From contig CM070877.1 in assembly GCA_036365515.1 (NCBI GenBank), positions 57,527,475 to 57,591,474 of the forward strand: DNA of 64,000 nt. Direction: 5' to 3'. Positions within the stretch are counted from its first letter, which is position 1; every line of letters starts with the position of its first letter. Shown here piece by piece: positions 30,615-43,656 of the stretch. The translations under genes were made by a program, and so were the position numbers. The notes beneath the pieces were generated by a model that was not told the DNA's origin, did no database searches, and saw nothing but the letters and a program-made list of their open reading frames with translations. The stretch comes from Torymus aiolomorphi (taxonomy: Eukaryota; Arthropoda; Insecta; Hymenoptera; Torymidae).

Positions 30615-33600
30615 GTCTTCCCTATATGCAACTTTCCTTTTCGGATCGATTCATCTCAATGTCCTGTATAAGATACTTGTTATTCAAAGTCTCAAAAGTG
30701 TGAACTCCATTTTTGTTTTTAACAATTTATGAAAAATTCGTGACTTTTTTTAGTTTTTCTCTTATATCTCGCCTTGGAGCACTTTGTGGAAAAATTAGTC
30801 AAGGTTATTTCTGTTCCTTATTAAATTTCGAACAAAGTTAGCTTTTCCCGAAGTCAATAACTGCAATAGTCAACTTGCAAATAACCGTCAAAGTTGAAAA
30901 GATACCTTTTTCATAATTAAATAACTTTTGATCAAAAAGCCAGAATAGTCTGAAATTCATGTAAAATGCCTTTTAGTCTATATAAAAGTGCATGCCAAAT
31001 TTCAGAATGATTTATGGTTTATTATACATGAAATTAGAGGGTGAAAGAGGATATCGGATCCTATCTAGAATTACATACTTATCGACATTCTTGTATTTTT
31101 TACCGTTTTTATTCAATTTTTTATTTTCATTAATTATCATTGTCTTCCGGCGTTCGTTAACCTAATATAGACAGTAAATGACTCCGATAATATTAAAATC
31201 CTTAAAACAGAATTTAAATAATGTAAAATGCGATGTAGGAATCTATAATTAGCTTCGATATCCCCTTAATTGCATATTACTCCGCGCTTACAAAAATCAT
31301 GTCACACTGCTCAGTAAAGTTTAGAAAAATCATAAAACTTTTCAGCTTAAATTTCCATTTTGAAAATTTTTAAAATTTCAATGTTGTAATTTATTAATTG
31401 TTTACGCGTACGTCTAAAATATTTAAACACGTTCAAGAATAATTTATTTTAAATCGATGGTACACCTTGAAAGGTCTTGAAAAATGTTATTATTTAAGAA
31501 AAAAAAGAATTCAAATTCGATAAATATTTTAAAAGATAATGATGAAAACGTATTTGCAAAAATTGCGAGGGTTGTACATTAAATAGCGCTCTGGCTCTTC
31601 ATACAGGAGTGTCTTTTTCTTAAAACAGAAAATGTTTATACAAAATAGTAATTCAAAATAATTGTTAGAAGTGAAAAGAAAGCAGCTCGCGCTGCCTCAG
31701 GCACTATCGTCGCTCCATCGATAATGCCGTGGTGGGGGAAAGCACGACTCTGCGGCACACGCTCTTTATCTCTCTCGCACACTCTCCCCCTCTTTCTTTT
31801 TCTCACAGGCACTGTATTTTTCCGGCCCCGCGCCGCATCTGCGAACTTTGTGACATTTTCAAAACGCTTTTTTTCATAAGCTATTTGACATAAAAAGACC
31901 TTTTTTTATATCAACATGCTGCAAGGAGATGTAAGCGTTTCTGTAAGCATTAATAAATAAATTTAAAAAGAAAATGAAGGTGTTATTTTCAACTTTTTAA
32001 TATTCAAATTGACAATTTCTACTTTTTCTGTTATTATTTATATATTAAATAATAAATAAGTGAAAAACAACTGAGATTCCTATTTTTATGCAGAGTAATT
32101 ACATTCATTATTAGATCTATTTGTTTACGCTTCTTTTCTCCCCTCTTATACTTAACACTAGTAAAACTTTTTAACTTGCTAGTGTATCTATATGGTATAT
32201 GTTTTTTTTTTTTTTATTCTATTTTATTAAGATTAAACGGGAGTTACGCCTTGGTTTCTACAATATATGCAGTACAAATTTGTACTTAAACTTTTTTTAA
32301 AGTTTTTTATATTTTGCCGTAATTACATTCATGATTGCATATATTTGATAACGCTTCTTTTTATATCGTTTATACTTCATTGTAAATGATGACATGATGT
32401 TAATCACGACAACATAAATGATTCAATTGATGAAGTACCATGCAAAAAAATTAGAATAATTTCAAATGTAATATTTCTTATAAGTTAATTATTTTTTTGT
32501 AATTGTATTAATATTATTGTATTTTTTTTCAAATAAAGAAGTTTTAATTCAATTCGATGGTGTTAATGTTTGTATTTGATTCAAATCTTATATCCCGACA
32601 AATTTAGAAAGCATGGTAAATATTACTCTTTTCTACTAAATAATTGTAAAAGCTCTTCAAAAGTTTAAATACATAATATAAATATACTAATAAGTTAAGA
32701 AATTTTACTACTGTAAGGCATAAACGCTGTGAGAAGATGCATAAATAAATAGATCTAATAATGAATGTAATTATTGTGCATAAATATAAGAATATCAAGT
32801 TGTTTTTTAGTTATTTATTAATAAGTTAATATATAAATAATCATAGAAAAAGTAAAAATCGTCAACTTCAATTTTAAAAAGTTGATAATAACACCTTCAT
32901 TAATTTTTTTTTATTAACGCTTACAGAAACGCGTAGATCTTCTTGCGGCATGTTGATTTATAAAAAATCGTCGTTTTATATCAAATAGTTCATGACAAAA
33001 TGTGATTTGAAAATGTCAGAAAGTTTCGGAGATGCGAAGCGGGGCCGGAAAAATTCAGCGTCTGTGAGAGAAAGAGACGGAGAGAGTGTGCGAGAGAGAC
33101 AAAAGCGTGTGCGAGAGACAGAGTTGCACTCTTTTTTCCATTTAAGATTTATTCATGTGGGTATGTAAACTCTACGCAGTCGCGCCTTCCTCTACCACGA
33201 CATTATCGATCGGGCGCCGGCAGTCCCAGCCGTCGTGCGCGGCCGCGCGCGCAATTTTCTCTTAACTTCCGACGATAATTTTTCAAAATCTAACAATTAG
33301 TTTGAATTGACATTTTGCATAAACATTTTCAATTTTATGAAATGGACATTCGTGCAGGAGTGAGAGCACTATTTAAATTGCAACGCCCTCAATAGTCGTA
33401 AACATGTTTTCATCCTTAAAATATTTATCGTGTTACAATAATTATTTTTTTTAAATTATAGCATTTTTCAAGACCTTTCCAGAGATGTACTACACTAATT
33501 GAAAAAGTAAAATTATTTTGGAAATGTTTAAACATTTTAGACCTGCGCGTAAACAATGTGGTGGTCGCGTATTAACCCCTATAACTTCGGTCCAAATTGA

Positions 33601-33869
33601 AAATATTTAAATTTAAAAAATGGATATTAAAGTTGAAGAGTTTTATGATTTTTCTAAACATTGCTGAACGATGTGTCATGATTTTTGTAGACGCGGTGGA
33701 ATATGCAATTAAGGATTTCTTGTATAATAAACAAAAGGATAATTTCTTGTATAATAAACAATAACTTCATTTGAAATTCGGCATGCGTCTCTGTACAGAC
33801 AAAAACATGTTCTATATAAAATTTCAGGTTATTCTGGCTTTTTGATAAAAAATTATATAATAATGAAAA

Positions 33870-35144
33870 AAATATGTTTTTTCTAACGGAGTGTGCAAAA
33901 TCGACTCTGCGCATCTCGTTAGGAAAAATAGTATGCGGCAACACGTGCGCAATAAGTCACTCGGGAATGACCTATTTTGCGTACTAGTTGCGTAATGAAC
34001 TATTTTGACACTCCATGCGTAAAGCACTACTTTTACACACGCTTAGGTTTTCAAGCATGCACTAAAATAGCACTTTACGCGCGTTATGTTAAAATAGTAC
34101 ATTTCGATACAAGTGTGCGAAATGCGCACTCTCGCTTCGCTCGCGCGACAAACCACACCCGTGCAACGATCACCCGCTTCACCCATGTGTATCGAACTTA
34201 TTTTTGTTAATGGAGTGAAGGACCCTCGGAGATCATTGATTATGTACATACGTGACGAATATGAAGCTTGTCGCTCGAGCGAAGCGAGAGCAACAATCAC
34301 ACGAGTCAAGGGCAAGATAAGGAGATTAGAAGCAGAGCGCGGAGGCGGCATACTTACACGGAGAGAAAAATCACGGACTAATTCCGTGAAATTTTCATCC
34401 AGCAATGACTCCATGCATTTTTCTTGCGATATATCCGGACCTTACATGGACTTATTCAGCGCCACCACGGGATAATTGCATGAGCCTGAAGCAAGCAAAT
34501 TTTGCAAAGAGCCGCCAGGAATTATTCCGTCCGTCTCCTTGGAAACTTCGTCTCCGTTAACAATATTTATTGTGAATACATAATTCTAACCGTGAAAAAT
34601 TATGTATTTTTTATTTAAAAAAATAGTTTTTTTATTCATTATTTTAACGGTATAGAAAGTATCTATAGATATTATTATAATATAGATATTATTCAAGACA
34701 TGCATGTCTTGCGAAATGCATGCATTGCTTACGCTGAAGTAAAACCTAGCGCTTTATGGAATATTTGCGGATGCGACCAGGCTTTTTTCCATTGAGCTGT
34801 ACCATGCAGTTAGCCCACGTAAGGCCCGGATATATTGCAAGAAAAATACATGAAGTCATTGCATGATGAAAATCTTACGGAATAAGTCCGTGATTTTTCT
34901 CTCCGTATACTTTGAGCACGCTCGTATGAGAAGCGTGCGCGAAGTAAATTGATCTGCGCATGCGTGTACTTTGCGCACGCCGTGTGCGAAACAGCTACTT
35001 CGCGCACGCAAAACAGGCACGAAAAGGCGAGTTTCGCACACTCCGTTAAAAAAATAATTTTCAATACTCCTGATAAAAATGATTCTGACACGACGAGTGT
35101 GATTATCAACTCACACTCGTGCCAGAATTCTTTTTATTGCACTA
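33870..35144. repeat. Inverted-repeat unit inside the right arm
   Basis: TTAACGGAGTGTGCGAAA near 35050 (complement) pairs with CTAACGGAGTGTGCAAAA at 33878. The block ACGGAGAGAAAAATCACGGA at 34358 pairs with its complement near 34890, and the ATATATCCGG block near 34430 pairs with its complement near 34825. The span resembles a MITE of about 1.2 kb. The CGCACACG-type motifs recur at 16.5 kb and 48.6 kb. Confidence 0.65.
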
Positions 35145-36321
35145 CGAGGGTCATTTGACAAGTACCTAGCCTCACCGCCAGATGGTGCCACTATCGCACC
35201 AGAAATACACTACAGTGCAGTATCTTCCTGTAAACGGTTACAGACGAAATTTCAGCCGGATCGGAGTTGTAGTTTATTTTTGAGAGTGTGTGAAAGCAAA
35301 TGTGTCCGTTGATTTTTGAAAAAATGGAGAAAAAACAATATCGGTCGGTGATTCGATTCTTGTTTTTGGAAGGGAAATCGCGCAGTGAAATTAAAGAACG
35401 CTTGGATGCAGTGTATGGGGATGCTTCTCCTTCGATGGCGACCGTTTTGTCAGACCGCCGATTAAAGGTGCACGAGATAGCTGTGATAGTAGGCATCTCA
35501 GAAGAACGCGTGTGGCATATCCTACATGAGATTTTAGGCATGAGGAAGCTGTCAGCAAGGTGGGTGCCGCGTTTGCTGACTGCAGACAACAAGCGCATCC
35601 GTGTGACCAGTTCAGAGCAGTGTTTGGAGCTGTTTAATCGCAATCCAAAAGAGTTTTTGCGTCGTTACGTGACCGTCGACGAAACATGGATTCACTACTA
35701 CACTCCAGAGACCAAGGAGCAGTCAAAACAGTGGACCTTACCCGGTGAACCTGCTCGGAAGAAGGCGAAGACGGTCCCGTCGGCCGGAAAGGTGATGGCC
35801 ACTGTTTCCTGGGATTCTCAAGGTGTGATTTTTATTGACTATCTGGAGAAGGGCAAAACGGTCACAGGACAGTACTACGCCGAACTATTGAGCCGATTTG
35901 ACGCCGTGTTAGAAGAAAAACGGCCCCATTTGTCTAAAAAGAAAGTGCCTTTCCACCACGATAATGCACCGGCTCACACTTCTGCACTCGCCACGGCTAA
36001 ATTGGTCGAATTACGCTACGAACTGCTGCCCCATCCACCGTATTCTCCAGATTTGGCTCCGTGCGACTTTTTTTTGTTTCCGAACCTAAAAAATTCGCTC
36101 GCCGGGAAGAGATTCCACTCCAATAACGAAATAATCGCCGCCACGGAGGCCTATTTTGCAAACCAAGAGAAAACATTTTTTTCAATGGGGTTAAAAAAAT
36201 TGGAACACCGCTGGACCAAGTGTATTCAACTAAAAGGAGACTACATTGAAAAATAAATTTTATTTTTTGTAAAATTTTGGTGTTTTCATTTGTAGGCTAG
36301 GTACTTATCAAATGACCCTCG
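35145..36321 (+). mobile_element. Mariner transposon, 1177 bp, with TIRs and TA duplication
   Basis: Terminal inverted repeats of about 29 bp begin CGAGGGTCATTTGAYAAGTA at 35145 and end complementarily at 36321. TA lies on each side (35143-35144 and 36322-36323). It contains one transposase ORF on the same strand. The ends look intact, so it could be moved in trans. Confidence 0.93.
35300..36256 (+). pseudogene. Mariner (DD34D) transposase with in-frame N-terminal deletion
   Basis: A 318-codon ORF without stops. The WVPRLL region and VTVDETWIHYY (first catalytic Asp), HHDNAPAHTS (second) and SPDLAPCDFFLF (third, 34 residues after the second) identify a mariner. Mariner proteins are usually about 345 residues; here about 40 residues between the first helix-turn-helix and the linker are missing (junction around VYGDASPSMATVLSDRR). 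That leaves a readable but DNA-binding-defective protein. ATG at 35300 is the first in frame; MEKKQY at 35324 is an alternative. Confidence 0.88.
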
Positions 36322-36625
36322 TAGTATCGAAAAGTACTATTTTCAACTTTGATGGTTTTGCAAGTTAACTATTGCCGTTATAGACTTGAAACAAAGCTAG
36401 CTTTGATAGAAATTTAATAAGGAACAAAAATGATCTGAACTACTTTTTCCTTAAAGTGCCTCTAGGACGAGATATAAGAGAAAAACCAAATAAAGTAACG
36501 AATTTTTTCATAAATGGTTAAAACCAAAAATGGAGTTCACAGTTTTAAGACTTTGGATAACAAGGATGTTGTTAAGATAGAGGACGTTAAGATGAACCGA
36601 TCGTAAATGAAAAATTGCTTGTATA

Positions 36626-36949
36626 TCGTTTTCACTTAGATTCCACTTAGATTCTTTGGCATGAAGAATACGAATCTCGAGGTAGTTTTTGATAAAAGTT
36701 GTACAATATTGTTTAAACAAATAACAAAATAACCGTTTTTTTCTATCGGATAATTTGTTCTGAAAATATAAGTTATTTTGAGAAAAAACGGTCCTTTCGT
36801 TCACCAACGTAGTAGTACATTACGATACGTATGACCTAAGTAGCATATAGAATTTTATAGCACTGCCAGTCCTAAGCCCGCTGTCACGCCTATTTGGGCC
36901 CTAAGTGTGGGTTTAGATCACGCAGTGCTATAAAATAGTGAGAAACATG
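36626..36949. other. Region sharing blocks with the second palindrome
   Basis: The blocks AATATTGTTTAAACAAATAA and GAGAAAAAACGGTCCTTTCG resemble sequences at 40360-40450 and 43790-43830 of the second palindrome. No gene. Confidence 0.5.
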
Positions 36950-37087
36950 ATATTTTAAAATTCTATTTTCTTAATTTTTAAACATTTTTAGCCAGTTTTA
37001 AAATCAATGCGGTTTAATCTTTTTCGAAAATTTAAATACATGTGATATACGTATATCTTTATACCGCATTAGTAACCATTTAAATAT
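36950..37087. repeat. Partial extra copy of the second palindrome's arm
   Basis: AATTTTTAAACATTTTTAGC and the following bases match 43895-43990 in the same orientation. The copy is then cut by the small fold-back at 37088. Confidence 0.7.
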
Positions 37088-37330
37088 CATAAGGAATAGG
37101 CCGCTAACGGTTCTACTGCCCAGGTTAAAAAATAAAGACAAAACGTCCAACGTTTCGAACGGTTTTATTCCGCCCCTTATCAAGGTCAAAACTCTATCGT
37201 ATTAAAGTATACTACAAGTAGACACTATAAGTGACTACTAGTCAATGTGACTACTATAAGTTTTACATATAAGTTTTGTCTTTATTTTTAACCTGGGCAG
37301 TAGAACCGTTAGCGGCCTATTCCTTAGTAT
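37088..37330. mobile_element. Short PLE-derived fold-back
   Basis: AAGGAATAGGCCGCTAACGG and what follows at 37088 reads back as the complement at 37327. The interior includes TCCAACGTTTCGAACGG and the complement of a TTGATAAGG block, resembling the PLE ribozyme region but degenerate. The duplicated bases around 37078 and 37330 are not clear. Confidence 0.65.
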
Positions 37331-37828
37331 ATTCTACCATGACTGCCATTAGCTGCAAACAACTACATATACATTTATATCAAAACAAATTTTTTAACTA
37401 ACTACTTATTTTAGTAATAAATATTAAACATTGCCATATTCCTAACTTTACTCCATGTTATTACTATTTTAATATGACTTTTATGCAATATATTAAAAGT
37501 ATCATGGTTTTTATATCTATTAATCGTAACTAACTGTATAAGATTAATATTACATTAGGTATAGTAATTATTAATTTTAATAATAATATTGTATTTACAA
37601 ATAAATATCGTCACCTTTAGATAATTACTTATATAAAGAACTGTTGAAGTAAATAATTTTTAGTAATAGCTATAAGAAATAATTTATTGAAACTTGTTTT
37701 TACAGTTATTCAGTTTTCTATATACACAAAAAGATATGCATTAAATTTCAGCGCTTACACAGCATCATGTTATTCGTTTAAATCTAATATTATTTCCAAG
37801 ATTCGTACTTATTTACTGCTCAATATAT

Positions 37829-39935
37829 TGCAACGGGCCACTGTTGCAAAAAATGGAACTGGAGACTCATATTCCATCCCATTTTCATTTAGAGGTACTA
37901 GATAAAGAATTTTTTTCATCTACTAATTATAAGTCCCGCGCAAAAGTAAGACGGAGGTCAAGAAGAACACGCGGTTACCAACGCAGTCATCATGGCACCG
38001 CCCCCAACCAGCACAGCAGTATAGTGGGCGGTGACTAGGGCCTGACGTCACCAACGGCGCAAGATTTAAAACGCAAGAAACCGCAGTTAGAAAAATGTTT
38101 ATTTGTTCCGTGTATGATTATGAAAAACTTCATATTATATTGTTAATAGAATAAGAAAATATTTTTGATACATCATCCGATGAATAATTATGCTTCGCGT
38201 GGTATTGCCGTATCGACTCAATTTGAAATTGGCGCGTTTACGCGCGCGGACAAGAGCGTGACCATCGGTAAGATAATTATCTACGCGCGCACGATAGATA
38301 AGGGCTAGGTAACTATATGAGAGAAAGAGAGATGGGAGACGATGACTCGCGAAATCTGAAAGCAGTTTGACATAAAAAAGGGGAGAATTGCAGCATGTGG
38401 GATGGGACGGCCGCGGTTAGATCATAAAAAAGAGATTGAAAAAAGAGGGCATATCATGGGAAAATCGCGTAGATATAAAAGCACGCGGTAACTATGATAG
38501 AGATAAGTTGAGATAGCGAGCGAATCAAAGCTCGACACCGGATCGTATGTGCGCAAGCTCACCGTATAAGATATTAGAGAAGGGCCCGTGCGCAGTTTAG
38601 ATTTATTAATAGTTGAATTGTTAATTATCTATTCGAGGGGATATAAAATCGGAGGGCACGGGACGCTCGCTCCCAGTTTGTCTAGCAGTTTTTCTCTCAG
38701 TTTTGGCTCTCAGTTTTGGTGCTCCAGGTTCTTTTCTGGAGCCTTAATATAGCTGCTCCAAATTGGTCGTATGTCAGAGTCATCGTACATCCGGGTGTCC
38801 TCTTCATTTTTTCGAGTCAAGCAGTGAGGCGTGCCGTCTTCGAGGAATAAGGTAGCATAAAGGGAAGGTCTGGGATTAATCCGGTAGGACAAACCAGGCC
38901 GAGTCACCTGGAATTAATCTAGGTTGGCGACCTTTTTTTTATATTCGTGCGACGGAAGACATCATAGTGAGGGGCTGAAAAAGGCTCGCCTTACCTCGAA
39001 ACCTGAGTTGATCTTTTAGTGACACTCATCAAAGGGATTAGGGGACGTCCCTACACTATGAATCATTCGCTGCACATTTAAAATCAAGCTAATTTGTTTA
39101 GACGCGAATGATTACTTGCTCGTTTTTCTACCTCCGGGTATTTTTGTACAGTCATCGAGTAGCAGTATTTAGAGTAACCTGGCTATTAACATAGGAATTA
39201 CGAGGGATATTTCTGAGGTACTATAGGTAGGAATATATTTTTATTTGACCAGTTTGAGGTTCTTTCCGCGACACTAATCTCGAAGCATAATAGTTCATGG
39301 GATGGTCGTGTTCTTTATTTTAAATCAGATCGTGTGCGATCACGACTGATAATCGCGTCATATATTGAATTTGAATAATATAAATATATTGATATTAATA
39401 CTTAAAGCCACACGTCATAGGGGCATCTCCGTCAGAGATGATAACCTAGGAGCTGGTTTATAATTGTGTTATAGTTTTTTTTCTCCAATCAGATCGTGTG
39501 CGATTACGACTGATAATCGAGTCATCGATTGAATTTGAATAATATAAATATATTGATATTTATACTTAAAGCCACGCGATATAAGAGCATCTCCGCAGGG
39601 AATAAAAACTTTGGAGATTGTTTCATAATTTTAGTTTATAATTATCAGGTCGTGTGTGATCACGACTGATATAGGATTTGACTTTTTCTAAGATAATTAA
39701 ATAGGTTAAGATAGAATAATAATAGAATTTTTCACACATCTGTATACGTATTTTAACATATTGGCCCATGTACCAGCATGGCTAGTATGTAATAAATAAT
39801 CATTGAATCACATACTTAGTCTCAATATTTATTTCGCACATCACCAAGACCTGTCCTTCTTATATATATCCTTTTTTAATAATGTTACTTCGTAGTTTGA
39901 AACATAAATAAACTAAATAGAGAGAAAACGTTTCA
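37829..39935. mobile_element. Solo LTR of 2107 bp
   Basis: Starts TGCAACGGGC and ends AACGTTTCA (TG...CA), flanked by ATAT on both sides (37825-37828 and 39936-39939). Removing it and one ATAT restores the palindrome arm, as shown by the intact partner at 44210-44260. A TATAAAATCGG box at 38641 is followed by CAGTTTTTCTCTCAGTTTTG-like start regions, so transcription probably runs rightward. About 165 bp repeats (39322-39485, 39487-39655, partly after) carry CAGATCGTGTGCGAT. A 4 bp duplication fits Gypsy-type LTRs; it is not related to Gypsy-A or B by eye. Confidence 0.88.
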
Positions 39936-40870
39936 ATATTTATAATTATTAATCTAACACATATTAAGAGGATTAATAGATATAAAATAGGCATTCATTT
40001 GAAATATCCAGATACATTACTTTTTCTTTAATGTATGAAAAGTTCAGTGATTAATTTATTTCCATATTAGTTTCTTAAAAATTGATATAGTATGATTTCT
40101 TGATTACTAAAACGTATAGTTAGTTCAAATAAAAGCTTTTTCGATTTTTAAATGGTTATTCAAAGTATAAAGATAGATATCACATGAGTTTTAATTTTTG
40201 AAGAAGATTAATCCCCTTTGATTTTAAAACTGGCTAAAAATGTTTAAAAATTAAGAAAATAGAATTAAAAAATACATGTTTGGTTCACCTATAAAGAATG
40301 CATATTAATGCATTCTTCGTACGTGAACTAAAGAACCTTTTCTTCTCAAAATAAGGTTTATTGTAAGAAAAAATACACCGATGGCTAAAAACCGATTATT
40401 TGGTTATTTATTTAAACAATTGTTGTTTAAACAATACTATACCAATTTAATTAAAAGAAGACTCCAGATTCGAATTCGGCACGCAAAAGAACGTAAGGGA
40501 CAACAGGTTTATGAGACGGTACCCATAGCGTCCGGATTACGAGTTGTGCGATGACCAGGCCAAACTGCCTTCTCACTCTATCTCCACTCCACTCCGACTC
40601 GACGCACTGATCGCACAAAGGTATATATACTTCGAGCGCAGCAGACTCACGCGAGCCGGCGCCGGCCGAGTCGATCCCTCGCTAGGGATTATAGTGTGAG
40701 CGTAGCCAACTCACGAACTGCGCCGCGCGAGCGTCTTCTTGTGCTATACCTGGGTATACCCCCACTCCGCTCAGACTCGACGCACTGATCGCGCATATGG
40801 CTCAAGCGCAGCGGAGTCATGTGAGCCAATGCTGGCCGGTTACCGTCTTCTCCCGATTCTCACAAAGTAA

Positions 40871-41999
40871 GAAGTATTTGTCTGTGTATTGGAATATACA
40901 ATTGCTAAATTGTCTGTCATCTACTTTGATTTGAACTTCTTTATAGTAATTTACTTTCAGCTTTTGCACACATAACAATAGATTACTTATGAAATATAAT
41001 TTTGAGTACATATGAAGAATGCGAATAGAGTATATTAGCAGTGTAAGTGGCTCCCACTGGAAATTCAGGAAAATAAATATAAATGTTATTATAAGCCTGT
41101 TCAGTTAAAAATACTGTTGAAATAGATGTTTAATGCATTTTTTATACATTGACAAAATTCAGTGACAAGATCTATGACATGAGATGAATAATATTAAGTC
41201 CTCAAATCCACCCGGTTGTTGAAAATACAAATTCTTGGTTTCTATTGATATTTAAAAGATACATAACTCTTTTCAGGAGGATTTGCCACAATCTCGATCC
41301 GAGGCTTATTTTCAAGGATTTTTAATAAAGAATCAGATAAAAAATTTGTTGAACAAAAAATATTCTGCCGATAAATTTTTTTTTTAGGTTAAGGTTATAC
41401 TAACATAAGAAGCAACCAATGAGAGACTTTCAAACTTGGTCATAAAATAAATATGACCACATTCTACAAGTAAAATGCAAACTTTTTTCCAATCAACGTG
41501 GTTTACAAAGTTACAGGATTTTGAGTACAAAAATGACAAAAGTTGAGTTTTCACAAAAAATTGCAAAAAATAACAATTTTTCATGTAGAATAACTTTTGT
41601 ATTCATTAAAATATGGGTCTAAAAATCTAGAAACATGCTTTTTTCACCAAAAACTGTTAACTCGACAAACCTAAGCGATTTTAAAATTTTGAACTGCTGT
41701 CTTCATATGAAATATCCCATACATATAATAACATCGATTATTTATAAATATAAAATAAATTACATTGTTCATGGAAATGTTTGTTTACATCTTAAACGAT
41801 AAGTAATAGTAATAGTTTTTGATTGAAAATCTCACGATAATATTTACTTAATGTGTAATTTACTGGCTATTGTTTACAATTATTTCTCTGTTATTAATTC
41901 TATCTAATATGGACATCTGCCCGTATATTCATCATAAATAAATAAATAAGTAAACAAAATGTCTTAAATAATGATAAATAACAGTACCAGCGAATTGTG
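40871..41999. other. Loop of the second palindrome
   Basis: AT-rich, no supported gene. The segment 41609-41760 (ATATGGGTCTAAAAATCTAG onward) is repeated directly at 44288-44430. Confidence 0.6.
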
Positions 42000-42561
42000 A
42001 GAATCGGGAGAAGACGGTAACCGGCCAGCATTGGCTCACGTGACTCCGCTGCGCTTGAACCATATACGCGATCAGTGCGTCGAGTCGGAGCGGAGTGGGG
42101 GTATACCCCGGTATAGCGCGAGAAGAAGCTCGCGCGACGCGACTCGTGAGTTGGCTACGCTCACACTATACTCCCTTTAAGACGCGCGATCTGTTCGTGG
42201 AATCGTAGCGGAGCGAGGGATCGACTCGGCCGGCGCATGAGTCCGCTGCGCTCGAAGTATCTATATACTTTTGCGCGATCAGTGCGTCGAGTCGGAGTGG
42301 AGTGGGAGTAGAGCAAGAAGACAGTTCGGTCTGGCCATCGCGCAGCTCGTAATCCGGACTTCATGGGTACCGCCCAGTAAACCTGTTGTCCCGTACGTTC
42401 TTTCGCGTACATAAGTCGAATCTGAAGACCTCTTTCAATTAAACTGGTATAGTATTGTTTAAACAACGATTGTTTAAATAAATAATCAAATAATCGGTTT
42501 TTATTAAGGTAGCGGACATCAAACGAACCAATAGTTGTAAAAAAAATTATTATTGCTTTAT

Positions 42562-42612
42562 TGCCAACGTTTCGGGCTCGTTTGTATACTCCCCTCTTCA
42601 GGGCTACAACCA
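42562..42612 (-). ncRNA. Hammerhead-ribozyme-like motif of PLE-1
   Basis: The minus strand reads GCC|CTGAAGA, then a GGG...CCC stem, then GAA, the short palindrome ACGT, T and GGC. This is a hammerhead core (CUGANGA...GAA) with a minimal stem III and a stem I of GCC/GGC. Such minimal ribozymes are known from Penelope-like elements. Activity untested. Confidence 0.6.
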
Positions 42613-43242
42613 AGATACGCAGAAACATTTAAAAAATATGTACAAAAAATTTTTTTACAAAAGTTGTAGTCAAGTCATAAATTTATATAACATTTACCAT
42701 AGTAAACAATATCAATTAAACATGTTGATCGATCCTATTGTAAATAACAATACATTGGCTACACCAAACACTAGAGAAATGTTAAGAAATATAAAATGAG
42801 CGAAAATATAAAATGAACAAAAATGGAAATAGTGAATAAATTAAATTAAAAGCAAACACAACGCACAACGAACTTTTGTGTCGATTAATCATGTTGATAT
42901 CGGATCGGTCGAGCGTCGTCTCCGATAAATCAACTACAACTGAGAGAGCAAGTGAAAATTATTTAATTAGAAAGGATAGGGAAATTACGAAAATAGTCAT
43001 GGGAGGAGGGGAGAGGGAGGGGGACAGGGATTAGAAGGTGGGAGAACTGGCATACTGAGCTGTTTGGGAGAGACAGGAGAACATGAGAAGAGAAGGTGGG
43101 GGAGAGCTACACCGAAGCAGCGAGAGATACCTCGCTAAGTCTGCGTGCTCAAGTGTGCCTCTGATCCTTCGACTGGCTTGAAGTCGTATAGAATGGGAAG
43201 AAGGAGAGTAAATAAGCGTGAGTATCAACAAACAGAACCGAG

Positions 43243-43656
43243 TTAAGGTTTGCAATACAGTTTGATCAATTTTACAGTGTCTTTATATGATTTCTTAAGA
43301 TATTGTGTGTCGATGCCGTTGAGGGTATTATTATGGTAGTAAATGTTTAACATTTCAGAAAAAGATCGTCTAAAGAAGTTGGATTGTTTGTCAAGAACTT
43401 TGGCTGCGCCAAAGTTAATGCTATGTCCTGTTTCTGACACGTTTGAAGCTAGGGCAGAGTTAGATATGCAATTCTTCACGGCTCTATTGTGCTCATTAAT
43501 CCAAAGGTTCATGTTTCTTTTACTCATTCTGATATAAGTTGCCGAGCAATCGTGGCAGTCTATTTTGTACACAATGCCATTCGTATCAAGCTTACGAAGG
43601 CGATCTTTCCCTAAGGTTATTAAACTATTGAATTTGTTATTGGTAAACGTTGGCAA
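43243..43656 (-). pseudogene. PLE-1 GIY-YIG endonuclease domain
   Basis: The 138-codon frame contains GIVYKIDCHDCSATYI followed by R(x)nINEHNRAVKN and SETGHSINF. The pattern YK..C..C...YI is the PLE-type GIY-YIG domain with its Cys pair and later His residues. The GQT that normally follows YI is replaced here by RMS, so it is probably inactive. The rest of the PLE protein upstream is missing. This domain nicks target DNA for retrotransposition. Confidence 0.75.

Larger units (their letters stand above)
30615..36625. mobile_element. Large decayed palindrome (fold-back) with nested insertions
   Basis: Ordered, diverged inverted pairs run across the region: 30630-30905 with 36340-36620, 30905-31030 with 33740-33865, 31250-31480 with 33440-33720, 31680-31930 with 32900-33240, and 32095-32125 with 32750-32778. 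Arms are about 1.5 kb and the loop is about 32130-32745. The right arm is interrupted at about 33868-36340 by an inverted-repeat unit and a mariner. No ORF belongs to the palindrome itself. It may be two inverted copies of an older element. Confidence 0.8.

Noticed and set aside
43031..43255. Minus-strand ORF rich in Ser and Arg inside PLE-1
   Set aside because: Low-complexity, no PLE motif, and it runs against purine-rich DNA.
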